Source: Phoronis australis
Lineage: Eukaryota > Phoronida > Phoronidae
DNA: 49,825 nt
NCBI GenBank assembly: GCA_002633005.1
Contig: NMRA01000378.1
Coordinates: 386,793 to 436,617 of the forward strand
Direction of reading: 5' to 3'
In this document: positions 21,891-33,030 of the stretch, one piece after another
Layout: each line of letters begins with the position of its first letter
Position numbering within the stretch: position 1 is the stretch's first letter
Translations under genes and position numbers: made by a program
The notes under the pieces: model-generated
What the model was told of the DNA's origin: nothing
Databases searched by the model: none
Seen by the model: the letters and a program-made list of their open reading frames with translations, nothing else

Positions 21891-22302
21891 ACCTGGACAC
21901 ATTGCATTCTCGGGGAATAGTTGCCGTCGCAGTTACAAAAGAGATATGTACGCTGAATTGATGAAGGTCCCGTTCTTGCAAAACAACGCCTGAAGAATGG
22001 TGAAAAACGAAAATGTGGCAGGGTCAATTTCGCACCAAAAACCTTGAAGTAGGGTGCATTTTTCCTTTTTTTTCCATTGTGTCCATTATCATCTTTGTTC
22101 TTTTTCGTCGGGCTCTATTTCTCTTCATTTTTTTCACTGTTTTGTTAAGTTCACTGTTTTCTGTTCTTTCTCTTTCTGTCTTTTTGTCTGTCTTGTACAG
22201 CTCTTTTCTTTTTGTGTCCATCTGTTGAATTTTAGTGTCATCTGGTGATAGACTTGTGCATGTCTTCCTTTTTTTCTCACGTAGTATTCTGATTTCTTCT
22301 GT
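21891..22302. other. Pyrimidine-rich tract, no gene
   Basis: 22050-22260 is strongly T/C-rich on the plus strand. The basic 65-codon minus frame at 22024-22221 (Lys/Arg/Glu only) is a by-product of this composition. Confidence 0.6.
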
Positions 22303-22550
22303 ATCCCTGAATGCTGGAAAGGAGCAAAATGATAATAATATTTAAAAAAGGAGACCGAAGTGACATAAAGAACTATAGACCTATAAGCTCATTAGCCCAT
22401 ACATACAAACTGTTCACAAGGCTATCATAAAATTGAATGGAGAAACGACTGGATGAAAATCAACCCCGAGAACAATTAGGGTTTAGAAAGAGCTACTCGA
22501 CAACAGACCATCTGCAAGCCTTTGGACAAACAATTGGAGAGATGACATCG
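22303..22550 (+). mobile_element. Reverse-transcriptase fragment of a third LINE type
   Basis: Reads [28 protein letters not shown], then LDENQPREQLGFRKSYSTTD in a second frame after a stop near 22430. This is the fingers/palm N-terminal signature of RTE-type and related LINE RTs (KKGDR...NYRPIS...E-Q-x-G-F-R). Catalytic motifs are absent. A faint W-A-K-C-R-G-K-N piece near 22738 may be the same element's C-terminal end. Confidence 0.8.
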
Positions 22551-22904
22551 TGAAGACGAGAGGCACAACGTGGATGAGAGCGGTAAGAGACAGAAAAAGT
22601 TGGTAGGCATTGTCAGAGGGCTACATCCTGCAGTGTATGGACATTGTCTAGAGTCAGAGTCAGAGTCAGTCAGGGTGCATTTTGTAGTCATAAAAGAATC
22701 GAAAGATGAAATCTTGAGGATTACACTATTGCAGTGGGCTAAATGCCGCGGTAAAAACTATGGTGGGTAGAAAAATTGGACAATCTTGAGCAGCACATCA
22801 CGGCCAAGGGGTTCTCTCCAAGCTAAAGTAGGCAGTTAGGGATGTGTGGTTGAGAGTAAGAAGTCAGAATCAAGTTAGATGTAAAACAGACAATAAAATG
22901 TGTA

Positions 22905-23060
22905 CTATAAAAATGATGAAAAGTTCTACCCCGAGACAATACAAAAATATCCTACCGAAACAATGAAAACCCTAACAGAGACGATACAGTCCAAATGAGG
23001 TCCGAGACAACATCAAAACAAAAAATACCTATCGGAGACGGTACCCCAAAGCCAAATTAA
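22905..23060. repeat. Degenerate ~22-bp tandem repeat
   Basis: Several units of the type CTACC(C)CGAGACAATACAAAA occur with drift (CCGAGACAA, CCGAAACAA, CAGAGACGA, CGGAGACGG). No coding content. 23061-23892 shows no recognised gene. Confidence 0.6.
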
Positions 23061-23892
23061 CACAAACCCTGAGAGAGCAAAATACCCACACGACAAAAGG
23101 TGGCGGCACGTCTCTAACTTTTTTCATGCACAAGCTAATGATTGAGAATATTTTATACAACCTTAGACTAGCTGTCGAGAATCTTTGATACAAGAGAGTC
23201 CTGGCTTGTGTTATGCATAGAGAGACCCCCTAGCCCGGGATCAAAACCCTGTCTATACTTCGGACGAGTCACAAGTATCTCCCGGGCCAGAGCGCAGTTG
23301 TAGTACAAAAGGCAATTACAGCAAGATAATAAAAAATTGGGAGTATTTTATACAACATAATCCTGACCTGTATTCCTATTTTATAGCAAAATTGCAGGAT
23401 TTAAAATCAGAATGCCTGCATTTTTAATTACGCATTCGTAAGGCTTCCTCCAGGCCCCTCGGAGACGGAAATTTCCTCCCGTTAGCTGTATGACTTCTAA
23501 AGAAGGTGTCCAGCACACCAATATTCACATGGGTATCGAAGTCAGGATGCTGTGTCAAGCAGGGCACTATCGACCATTTCATATGAAGACAATAGCATTA
23601 ATACAACTCCTTGGGCAAACTGTATCTCAGGGTAAATGCTGCTCCCCAAAGTTATCAAATAATATATAGTTTAACAGGTTCATGGTAACCCTTAATTTTA
23701 AGTTTTGCAATTTAAACACACTCTGCTTGGGTCTTCATCAGGACTAATACAATAGTACAGCAAATCTGATGACACATAGACACGCCCCTTAAAAGTTATA
23801 CTTCAAAGAGAGATTTACCAGACAAAAATGAGACCACTTTCCACAAGTAGTTAGTATGAAAGACACATTCTGATAGGCTGTGTAGTATAGCA

Positions 23893-24110
23893 AGTACATG
23901 CACGCGCACACAGCCTAAAAATGGAGGTCTCGAATTTTTGAGAATGTGTACATATACATGTAACTAAGAAAAGATTGGTGGAAGTGGACTTTTGTCTCAT
24001 TTTCTACTTTTTCGGAGTTTTTGTTTCTCTGGGTCAAACCTGTTTTCCCACTACGTCAAATAGGGGGGGCTCGTTCGATTCCCGGAGCCCCCTGGATACG
24101 GGCATGGGAA
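23893..24110. mobile_element. Small dispersed element, related to 35221-35390
   Basis: Shares with the later copy an ordered set: CATGCACGCGCACACAGCCTA vs CATGCGCGCGCCCAACCTA, GGTCTCGAAT, CCTGTT, and GCGGAGCCCCC/CCGGAGCCCCC then TGG. Non-coding; family not identified. Confidence 0.55.
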
Positions 24111-25012
24111 AAAAGCTGTGTGTGTACAGCAGAATGTGTCAAAGAATAAGGTTTGTTTACTGTTCTAAGAAAGAAGTTGACTCAATAATCCCTGCTTAGC
24201 GTACATAATCTTCAGCAAGATAGCCTGAGGCACGGGTATCATGTGATAATGTAGAGTAGTGCCTGTGAACTTCATACACACATCAAATCAGACTGTTTAC
24301 ACTAAAACAACAGTTTCTTATTTTACTTTATACGTGAATTGTTCCTCTTGGATATGACGACTACACAGTCGCAGGTTATGCAGCTCTGTTAAGGATTTCC
24401 TTGCTAGGTCAGATCTATGCATACTCTGCATCCAACTCGCACAACTAAAATTGAACCATACACTGAGAAATACTCTACACGCCAACAAACAACATCATTA
24501 CATTGTGCAAGCTTGCAAACACTCTCCACTAAGTGCTACAGTATCTCACCCCAGTTTTCACACAGTAAACAAGGCCAGCTGACCAGGACACTGGGTCTGG
24601 CCCTGTAACATGAACTGTAGACTACACAATGACTAGTCTTCTTTATCCAAACACAGCTGATACAACTCCACTTTAATTTTGTTACATTCCTGGCAGAAGA
24701 TGTGCAGCCAATACCGACTGAGTCTCATACGTATTGTCAACTTCTAGTAACTATCCCTGCTACTATTATTATTCTACTGCAGTACTGACTCCTGTTCTCT
24801 GATCAGCACTTGCCAGTAGTAGTATGGAATATATAATGAATATACACTTACCTCTCCTTGTCTTTAGGCAAGAGAAACAAACTATTTTGTAAGCACTATA
24901 GGACACACTGGCATTAGTCATGCATGGTATTATGCTGTATTTGAGCTCCTCTCAGAAGGTGGCGCTACTTGTAACGCTGTGACGTATTTAGGTCATAAGT
25001 CGGACATCTTAG
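24111..25012. other. No gene recognised
   Basis: Non-coding DNA between the small element and the LINE 3' piece. Nothing supported. Confidence 0.5.
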
Positions 25013-25690
25013 GTAACTATAAAATCTTTTCTCAAATGGTCATCCCACATAAGCAACATCCAAATGAAAGCAAATAAAACTTTGGTATTTCTTCGGCGGT
25101 ACTTGCGTATAAGCAGCCAACGAAATAAGGAGTTTGCGTATAAAACAATGGTTCGACCCACCTTGGAATACGCCTCTACTGTTTGGGACCCTTATACCCA
25201 TAAAGACATTGCAGCTGTAGAGAAAGTACATGTGCAGAGGAGAGCTGCTCGCTGGGTCACGAAACGGTTCAATCGTCTATCCTCTGTAGGTTCAAAGTTA
25301 GAAACCTTAAACTGGCCCACCCTCAGCGACAGACGCAAAATCTGTCGGGTGAAAATATTTTACAAATATGATAAGAAGTCGGTGATCATCAACACTGACG
25401 CTGCCCTTATCACAGATCTTGCTATCTCTGGCGTCCGTACCAGAAGGTCATCCAATTATAGTATTCCAATGAATAGGACGCATTACAGGAAGAAGACATT
25501 CTTTCCTAGAACAGTCGCGGACTGGAATAGCTTGCCGGGCTACATTACATCAGTTCAATCTCTTGATACCTTTGTCAGCAAGCTCTGCCTTCCTGAAGTA
25601 ACAAAGTGAGGTGCCTCCGTTTGGGGCACCCGCTTACTGACTGCCTTATCTGTAAACGATCTAGTTATGTTAACCAACCTCTGAAGTGAC
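25013..25690 (+). mobile_element. 5'-truncated CR1/Jockey-like LINE, intact C-terminal frame
   Basis: An uninterrupted frame from 25013 to the stop at 25607-25609 encodes the post-catalytic part of a LINE RT: W-S-S-H-I-S-N-I near 25037, MVRPTLEYASTVWDPYT near 25151, VQRRAARWVT near 25234, L-N-W-P-T-L-x-x-R-R-K near 25309, and FFPRTVADWNSLPGY near 25501. The first in-frame ATG is 25064. The catalytic palm is missing, typical of 5' truncation during target-primed insertion. A short hairpin (GGTGCC...GGCACC) follows at 25611-25631 in the 3' UTR. It is much less decayed than the LINEs at 1125 and 8975, so it is a younger insertion. Confidence 0.9.
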
Positions 25691-25817
25691 GTCTACTATG
25701 TATATATATCGTTTTAAACCTGCCAAAGTTGTTCTCGTTTTTTTGTTGATCTTCATTGTTATACAATGACATAGTACTCTGAAGACAGTGTGGTAACTTA
25801 AACCAAGAAGAAGAAAA

Positions 25818-26262
25818 ATGTTTGTAAAAAGACCGTGTTGTGGTCATCGTCGCAAATGCTAGCGAAGACGGAGTGCTGCAATTGATCATCTGTCTGTCAC
25901 AAGTGAAGGATAGTTGAGGTGAGGGTCCGGGTCACGTCAAAGCCTGAACAATTGAGTGAAGCAACAATTCACGACATTTTCCTGAGCTGTCAACTCAACT
26001 ATCGTTCAATTGAGACAGAACATTGAGCTCGTAGCCGTATGTGGTGTACGTACTTAACTGAAGCAGACATCACAGACTTACGGGCACCTGTAATTTCAGT
26101 CTAGTTCAGGGGAGTGAGAAAGTCTCCGAATGTATCCATGTAACCGTTGCATTTCACATTTTATGCTTGCCTTTATCAACAAAAAATCTGGACTTAGATG
26201 GATCTAATATTTCGTTAGTTGCAGGTTTAGTTTTAGTGAGTGCTCAAAGCCTGGAAATCATA
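25818..26262 (+). repeat. Downstream block of peptide-gene unit, copy B
   Basis: Counterpart of 15485-15925 and continuous with the upstream block that follows, which shows that block order is conserved between units. An N occurs just downstream at 26432. Confidence 0.8.
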
Positions 26263-26587
26263 TACATGAGATGTTACAATAGTTGACAAACGTTTTATAT
26301 TTCATATTAACTTATTCCTGCACTTGCAAGATTTCATCTTGTGGATGCTCCCTGTCATGATTTTTTCTTGTTTTGCTCAAAAATGCTATCCCTTTGTCCA
26401 AATCTGAGACCGACTGTCTCCTCCACCAGCCCNCCCCCCCGATCCCCCAACCCCATGATGGACAAACTGCATGACAGAATTTTTGGACAATATCTTCAAA
26501 TTAACGAGGCTGGATCTGTCTCATAAAGCCCTTTACATTGTAAGGCATATGTAAAGGACCTCCCAGACCACTCTTCTACACGTGTGT

Positions 26588-26763
26588 CTGCGAAGTTAGC
26601 CGTGTTCTTTGTCCTAAATATTCGTCTTGTGCAGCAGTTTCTGGGTATATGGGTCGGACGCGCCTAACTACTGGCAATAAACTGGTTAGAATTTTAGTTT
26701 TATATGTTAACAGCTGAGTTTAAAATTCTGGGTGCGTTCCACTTCGGAATATTGGGCCTACGG
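26588..26763 (+). repeat. Near-identical direct repeat, first copy
   Basis: Matches 27435-27611 with only a handful of differences, far closer than any other repeat pair in the window. Confidence 0.95.
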
Positions 26764-27434
26764 TGGCACTGAATAGTTAGCTTGTGGCCGCGGTCAATTT
26801 GCACTCCCAAAATGTTAAAATCTAGGGCTAGGCCAGGCTTGGGGGCATTTTTCAATTAGGTATTGTGTGTAGGCCAAGTGAATGTTTTTTTTGTTGTATT
26901 TGTGAACATGCTGGGAATGAAAAAATGCCAGTTTCTCGGCTGTAGCTGCACTCTTCTTCAAGATGGTGGCCCCCTGTTGCAGTTGTGCATTGCTGTGTAG
27001 CAACTGAGAAATTGGCCGCGATTTCAGGTAGCCCTCAAACAAGGCAGATTTGCAAAAAAAACTAGTTGGTTGACAGTAATTTTGGACCACATTTTTCATT
27101 ACCAGCAATATTGAAACCGTGAATTGCGCATGCGCGAAAATCACTCAGTTAGCCCCCTTCAGAATACATGGGATTCGCAGAAAACACAGCGCGAGGGTCT
27201 TATTTATGAATCAAACACATTTGCCGATAGCACATAACATAGATAAGTATTTTGTTAAAAACGTGGCCAAGTTTCAGCAAAATTGGAAAAAAATTTATGT
27301 TTAACATGGTATGGCCAAAGTTTTGGCTTATTTTGTCGCTTCGATCAGTGGAATCGCCGCTAAAAACCCGAAAGTGCACGTGAGAAAACGATAATTTTCG
27401 ATCAAGCCTTTCATGTGCGGTTAGTTGCCGATAN
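26764..27434. other. Unassigned segment between near-identical repeats
   Basis: Has no counterpart in the other copies of this block. The 109-codon minus frame at 26815-27144 shows no domain. It ends at an uncalled base (27434) immediately before the second repeat copy. Confidence 0.5.
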
Positions 27435-27611
27435 TCTGCGAAGTTAGCCGTGTTCTTTGTCCTAAATATTCGTCTTGTGCAGCACTTTCTGGGTAAATGG
27501 GTCGGACGAGCCTAACTACTGGCAATAAACTGGTTAGAATTTTGGTTTTATATGTTAACAGCTGAGTTTAAAATTCTGGGTGCGTTCCACTTCGGAATGT
27601 TGGGCCTACGC
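27435..27611 (+). repeat. Near-identical direct repeat, second copy
   Basis: See 26588-26763. It begins directly after an N, at a possible contig join. Confidence 0.95.
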
Positions 27612-28521
27612 GAACAGGAAGTATCTCGGATTCGTAAAAATAATGCTGCGTCAAACTAGCCGATAAATTTTCAAGCGTATGACGTGTAATTTTCATTTAC
27701 ACTGTACTTCAAATGCCCGCTTGGAACGATTCATTATCCAGCGAGTTCAGGCAGCTCATTTCCATATATATTTTGTGTTGCTTGTAGTACATGTCTATTA
27801 AGAAGAAGGTAATCTGGCACGGACTTCTTTCCTTAGAAGTACAACCAGCTGAAGTAAATTTAATATCGATGTGCGTTAACCCAGGTATATTAAATAGACT
27901 TTCATGGTTCGCACACCGATTACGGTTACTGTTTATAGTCTACATATTTAGGAAATCATAAATTTATGAAAATGTGTACTTTTTCAAAAAGCAGTTTTAT
28001 ACTTTGTTAAGAAGGGTTGATTATTACTTTTAATGATCCTGCTTGCAATGCTTGATTAACTGTCTTCGTGCATGGAATACATTTTCAATGAATCCCTGGC
28101 AGAATTTTAAGTCTACATGTAGACGCCTCCGGCTTAACATTGCTGGTGGCCGGGGTATCCGAACCTTGCCTGTACGTTACTTGATATAGACGTCAGTGTA
28201 AATGAGAAAATACGGCGCTGCAATCGATTTTAGGAGATCTGAAGCTGATCTTCGTTGAGTTAACGGAAAGTTCACCGACTTCATTATTTTAACGAGTGAG
28301 CTGCTAATTAATTTTAAACAGTACACACCATGGATTTTTGCACATTTTGAATTACCGGTGGCCACAGACTAAATGTATGACGTAAAATTTAGCTTAACCC
28401 GTGTTTATTTTGTGTAATTAGCTCGAAATTTTGATTTTTCTTTCAATTTTACCAATTTTCACATTTCCCGCCATGTGACGTCATGGGTTGAACACAATAG
28501 ATCAGTGACTAACATTGAACA

Positions 28522-28770
28522 ATGGCGAAGAGCAGGGAATTTGAAAGCGACGACGATTATGAGCAAGAATTGAACGAATAATATGAAGAAACGTACGGGA
28601 ATGGTGGCCAGGATGAGGAAATGGGGTTGCACGAAAGCGAGAACAAGTTTAATATGCTTCCGGCTGCGTACTTTTCTACTTTTAGCCTTACGAACTGGAT
28701 CCTCCCGCGAGAGAAGCGGCCTCGGGCCCGGCAAGTCAACCCAGTCATCCAACAGACGATCCTGAATTAA
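28522..28770 (+). pseudogene. Broken acidic open frame inside the inverted-repeat segment
   Basis: ATG 28522 lies in a good Kozak context (ACAATGG), 29 bases inside the left 16-bp repeat. It reads M-A-K-S-R-E-F-E-S-D-D-D-Y-E-Q-E-L-N-E, then a single TAA at 28579-28581, after which the same frame stays open with an acidic, then aromatic, then basic composition (Y-E-E-T-Y..., KFNMLPAAYFSTF, REKRPRARQVNP) to a TAA at 28768-28770. One stop in 82 codons of protein-like composition suggests a recent pseudogene or a polymorphic stop. No family recognised. Confidence 0.4.
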
Positions 28771-28803
28771 GAGCGGATGTTTCTGAATGATAAATATTGT
28801 CCT

Positions 28804-29099
28804 TTATTGAACCAGGCCTTCATCGTAACGTCTCCTGTGACTGGAGTCGAAACACGAGTCCTCAAAGTGGGCAGAACACAGAGTGGCCCCGGACCGAATC
28901 GCTTGGTCCATGATGACGTCCCACACTCTCGTTCGGGGCACGAAGCGATGCCACATCTGCGCAACTTTGGTGTCCTTCGGAACACCGAGACGTTCTCCGC
29001 CTGGCTGCTGTTGCTGCAGCCTCCGGAAACACATCTTTTGATTCCTCTACGAACCTTCTCGACGCTAAATGCACTTTGCTTTCTCTTCACTCTATACAC
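28804..29099 (-). pseudogene. THAP-type zinc-finger domain with one frameshift
   Basis: On the minus strand the frame reads KRCVSGGCSNSS (the C-x4-C start of a THAP finger), then after a one-base shift near 28995 it continues V-P-K-D-T-K-V-A-Q-M-W-H-R-F-V, RTRVWD and TLCSAHFEDSCFD, which supplies the second zinc pair C-x2-H and the following F. The order and spacing (C-x4-C ... P ... W ... C-x2-H-F) are those of the THAP DNA-binding domain found in host regulators and P-element transposases. No in-frame ATG precedes it, and the zinc-ligand halves lie in different frames. C-terminal to it the frame soon closes, so no transposase body remains. Confidence 0.8.
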
Positions 29100-29159
29100 T
29101 TTGTCTCTGATCCGAACAGTATGGCGAACGACTTGAGTTCAACCCATGACGTTGTACAT

Positions 29160-30784
29160 AATTATTATTTTTTCATATTTTGCGTGTTTCTTTACGAGCT
29201 GTGCACTAAAGGCACTGAAATCTAGTAAGATATAATAATAAAATTCATTTTGAGGTACTAGAGTCATGTTGTGTACACTTTAAAACCACAGCGCCAGGGA
29301 ATATGTAGTTACCTTTTAGACGTATAGGATACGTTAATTGCGAAGAGCCGAAAATGAAGGACAGCAGTTTTACATAGCTGGACGACAGAGAGCTGCTCCG
29401 CCCACGAATTAGTACCGAGATCACTTCCGATTAATTTGCTAGATGTAAACCTTAGCTCACATGAAAATTTGAAGCCTGTGCGTCCAATATTTTTTAAGAA
29501 ATGAAGCTTTTATCGCTCGTGGGAGTGTGACAACAAGTGACCAAGCGAATTTTGTGTGGAACCAATTAAACAATTAGCATCGTTTAGATGTGACAAGATT
29601 AAGATTGAAACGACTTCATATATTCTGTAATGATTGTCAGGTAATAAGATAGACGTCTCCAGGCTACATCATCAGTTAGCAGCTGACAGTGGGGTGGGGG
29701 TGTGTTGTAGGGTGGGGGTAGAGGTCGTTAAAGGCATGATCGGTGTTCCAAATTCTAAAGCTGTCACTGATGGAGCAGCACAGGTTGGAATCATTCAAAA
29801 CATACAAGTGCATTTGCCATCGTTTCGTGAATACAAATATTTTGGCAAAGTTTCACCAAAGAGATCTAGTTATGCAAACTACCACCTGGGGGATAGTCGA
29901 ATCCTAATTATCTAATAATTGACGTCGACCGATTTCATCACCATAGAAACATATTTTCAAAAAATAATGAAGCCCTTTCGTGTCCCTTGCACATGCGTGA
30001 TTTCACGTAACTTCCTCAAAATGGCACCCTATAAGAGAAATTGGAAGAAACCGCGACAGATTTTCATTGATATGTTCAAATTATCTTGACTGAATCGCTT
30101 CCAGAGTTATTTCATTTGATTGTATTTTCTGCACTATCGCCCCTGCATGCCGCAGGCATCACTAAGGAACCAAATACCACCTCTTTCCGTAAAAGCAGTA
30201 ACGTGATTTGAACAAACAAAAATGCCTTGGTTGAAAAAGGTCCTACCATGTAGTTTGACAGGTTGTAGAAAGAGGTTCTAAGACTGGAGCTGAAAAGATA
30301 TCAGAAATCAGATCATTCCGGGCTACCAGTCAGGGCAAAAAGTCGAGCAGTGTGTATAAAAATGATAATGTAACTGCCGGTTTTGTTGACTAATTTTGGC
30401 GGGAAATCACTGGTTGTCTGAATCCACACCACAAGCTTCTCGTTCAATAAACAAAAATGACGAAAATTAAGCCGTGGAATTAGGCTTCATTTTATAACTA
30501 CAACATTCGATCAAAACTCAGTCGAGCAGGGCGCCCGAAATCCACAGTGCAAACTCTCGCGAATAGTTTCGGGGTCGCAAGCTCCAACAATAGAATACCG
30601 TACACGAGTAAGGTGCAGGAGTTGGCACTACATGGCTACAGTTCAGGCCCGTAAGCCAGTATTGAGTGGTTGTGGTTCCAATTTCTATCACGGTGGACTG
30701 CAAACGTCGACACTGTAGAGTTTTCGGTAATGCCCTTGACGCAGCTTAATTAGATGCTGTGACGATTGCTTGCAAATGGCGAAC
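29160..30784. other. Non-coding, no gene recognised
   Basis: A stretch near 30190-30290 (ATGCCTTGGTTGAA, TAGTTTGACAGGTTGT) is related to 40185-40250. The G-rich GGGGTGGGGGTGTG run at 29691-29720 is simple sequence. TATAAAAA at 30355-30362 has no following exon that I can support. Confidence 0.45.
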
Positions 30785-32770
30785 AAGTCAGATGTAATGT
30801 GGCCCACAAAGAGAACGTTCTCGCGTTACCTCCTGCAAAACTTTCAACAAGGCGTGCTTAAATGAGTGGCTACATCTCATTACATGCTCGGACAGAAATA
30901 TTTAGTGGGAGAATGACTTGACGAATTTTTTTATCTGGTTGTATTTTTCGTTTACTTAAGTTGTAAGGCTTACATGTACAAGTACTATTCCAGAGTTTCA
31001 CTGTTCCAAGGGTTCACTACTTCGAAGGTTCACTGCTCTGAAAATATCTAAAATTTCAGACTCTGGTGTAATTTGTATACCTTTAAATGCAAACATAACG
31101 ATACTTTGGTTATTATATGCACTGAGCCGTGAACCTATAACGAAAGCAACGTCTAGGAAAAGCCCGCATGTCATACCGAAAATTAGTACAAACTTGCAAT
31201 TTTAAAAGAATGTGAATTAGAATATTGATAAATCATCAACCACGATACATTCATCAAATAAATGTAAAGATCAAATCATTTCACAGTGGTGTGCCTATAG
31301 CGAAAACAAGACGTTCGGGTACTAAAGCACTCTGTTTTTGGATTTCATGCGCATTCAAAATTGTCCGCCTTTTTATGTCTTACGAATTTCTTAAAATGAG
31401 TACGAACATGGATTTTTAAAAGAATGTGAAGATGAAATATTGATGAATCAACCGCAATGCATTCACCAAATCCACGCTAAGATCGCGTCCTTTTGCATCG
31501 CGGCTGAAAAGTGTAGGAACGCTGCGCCTCAACCTCACCCACCGGAACCACGCTGACGGCGGCTAGAAACTAAATGTAGTTAGTAGGCTACCTTGTCACT
31601 GCCAATTTTCAAAAAGTCACAGAGTCCCGTACAGTCTTCTTAAATTTAAATTCGCCGTTGGTCGCCGAAGCAGTGACCCCTGCCCAGATGTTGTCCTCGC
31701 TTGAGAAAGGCGTTAGTTAGTTTCAAGAATCACGATTGGGGTGATTGGATCTGAGCTCATTTGCAGAACAATGTGATCAATGTTTTAAGAACTATTCAGC
31801 TGTTGCACACCCTTTAAATGGTCACTAAATAGACAAAAATACAATACTTGTACTTTATTCATGTCAGTTCTGACTCATTAATAGACAATCAGAGCAATGA
31901 ACTGTCTTTGTTCTGGTTTCGGAATTGTGGACATTCGATGTAGCGAACTTTCGAAGGTACCAAACCTTCGGAGGAGTGAAACTTCGAAGTAGTGAACCTT
32001 CAGAATAGAGTCATGTAAACTTATTAATCTTTTCCATCAAATTTGTTGCTCGTGTGAAATCTGCGAGGCTGTGCACCATTGACGCTGATTGACAAGAGAA
32101 AACTTTCTTCATTAACCAAAGATTTCATTAGGTCAAGACTTACTTTTCCTCGATAATGTAAACATGCTTGTTGATTTTTTTCAGTGCAACAGAAGTTAAA
32201 TGTCTTTTTCAGCAACGACGGAGGACTACTTAAAGTGAACTTACCGTTGGCGTGTAAATGAATAGAAACGCTCACATGTGAATCCACCAATACACAATCA
32301 AAGTGGACACTGGATGAACAACATATTTGACGATCACTTTTAATTAGAAATTAAAATATGCCTGCGTTTCACCGTACTTTGATAGAAAATATACCAAAAC
32401 TGCAGATAACAAACATATTTTCTGTTGTTTTGTTTCTTGGTCGATTTAGAGGCATTCACACCACACTACATCTTGTGAGCTCTCTCGCTGCTATACATGT
32501 ACATGTACTGTATGTACCGGTTGCTTAGTTAGGTTCAGACGTTTGCTCTAGACTCCCTTGTTACCATGTGGTGTAATCGCCACACGTGTTCAGTGCTGAT
32601 GGCTATTATATAACCTCCTCTAATCGTCTGCGCGATCATGTCATCTACGCAAACACCACTCGGGCGAAGTTGTCTAGAAACGACCCGACGATTATGTGAA
32701 GTGCTTTGAATCGGAAGAAAATTTAAAATTATTTCTAACTTAGTTACAATTGTACCCATTGGCTACGGGC
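30785..32770. repeat. Inverted duplication, arm 1 (partner 45570-47385, reversed)
   Basis: By eye the plus strand here matches the reverse complement of 45570-47385 through many ordered landmarks: GTTCTCGCGTTAC, TTTTTTTATCT, CCACCGGAACCA, CGTTGGTCGCCG, TTCAAGAATCACGATTGG, GGAATTGTGGACATTCG, GAGCTCTCTCGCTGCTATA and CTTCGCCCGAGTGGT. Arm 1 also has a partial second copy of one piece (31218-31300 related to 31430-31540). The arms are diverged, so this is an old event. Confidence 0.85.
32535..32759 (-). CDS. Small secreted-protein-like frame, paralogue of 45632-45841
   Basis: 74 codons from an ATG on the minus strand: M-G-T-I-V-T-K-L-E-I-I-L-N-F-L-P-I-Q-S, then a conserved part RQLRPSGVCVDD and Q-T-I-R-G, ending T-E-H-V-W-R-L-H-H...stop. 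The N-terminus is only weakly signal-like (Glu and Pro in the hydrophobic part). It aligns without frame breaks with the partner in the other arm apart from a 9-base (three-codon) difference, and many changes fall at third positions. That hints at past coding, but no splice data or known family supports it. It may be a decaying copy. Confidence 0.4.
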   Translation of the reverse strand: MGTIVTKLEIILNFLPIQSTSHNRRVVSRQLRPSGVCVDDMIAQTIRGGYIIAISTEHVWRLHHMVTRESRANV

Positions 32771-32787
32771 TTGAGAGTTCCATGATC

Positions 32788-33030
32788 TGAGTAACACATT
32801 GGAAATCTTAAAGCTGCACTTTATCCAGTATCAGTGGCTAAAAGAAAATCGAAAGATGACTTTCATTTTAATGAAATAGGTCTCATAATTTTCCTTACCG
32901 CAACAGGTTTCTGTTTCCTTTACCAGCATCGAAACCATCAACTTCCCGAAAACACTTCAGAGTTTATTGGGGTTTACAAACTTTGATTCTGGGAACTCGA
33001 ACAAGACTCTTGAATGCATTCACTGTAAGT
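32788..33030 (+). repeat. Intron-2 block, partial copy 3
   Basis: Starts at GAGTAACAC and follows copies 10420-10640 and 43600-43850 (AGGTCTCA, ATCGAAACCAT, TTATTGGGGTTT, ATGCATT). The exon that should precede it is missing, because arm 1 of the inverted duplication abuts it on the left. Marks the remains of a third peptide-gene unit. Confidence 0.7.

Larger units (their letters stand above)
26270..28125 (+). repeat. Upstream block of peptide-gene unit, copy 3, interrupted
   Basis: Homologous to 17060-18015, but with 672 extra bases (26764-27434) and a repeat of its own middle part (26588-26763 again at 27435-27611). From 27612 it matches copy 2 to 28125. Confidence 0.8.
28478..29152. mobile_element. 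675-bp segment bounded by perfect 16-bp inverted repeats
   Basis: ACGTCATGGGTTGAAC at 28478-28493 is exactly inverted at 29137-29152. Inside, two convergent broken coding frames start near the two ends: an acidic one on plus and a THAP domain on minus. Terminal repeats plus a THAP domain suggest a P-element-like transposon derivative. A head-in promoter pair (the left copy contains TGACGTCA) is the alternative. Confidence 0.55.

Noticed and set aside
22024-22221. Basic 65-codon minus-strand protein
   Set aside because: Produced by a pyrimidine-rich tract; low-complexity Lys/Arg/Glu composition.
24065-24100. B-box-like GTTCGATTCCC as a tRNA gene
   Set aside because: No A box at proper spacing; it is part of a palindromic GC-rich end of a small element.
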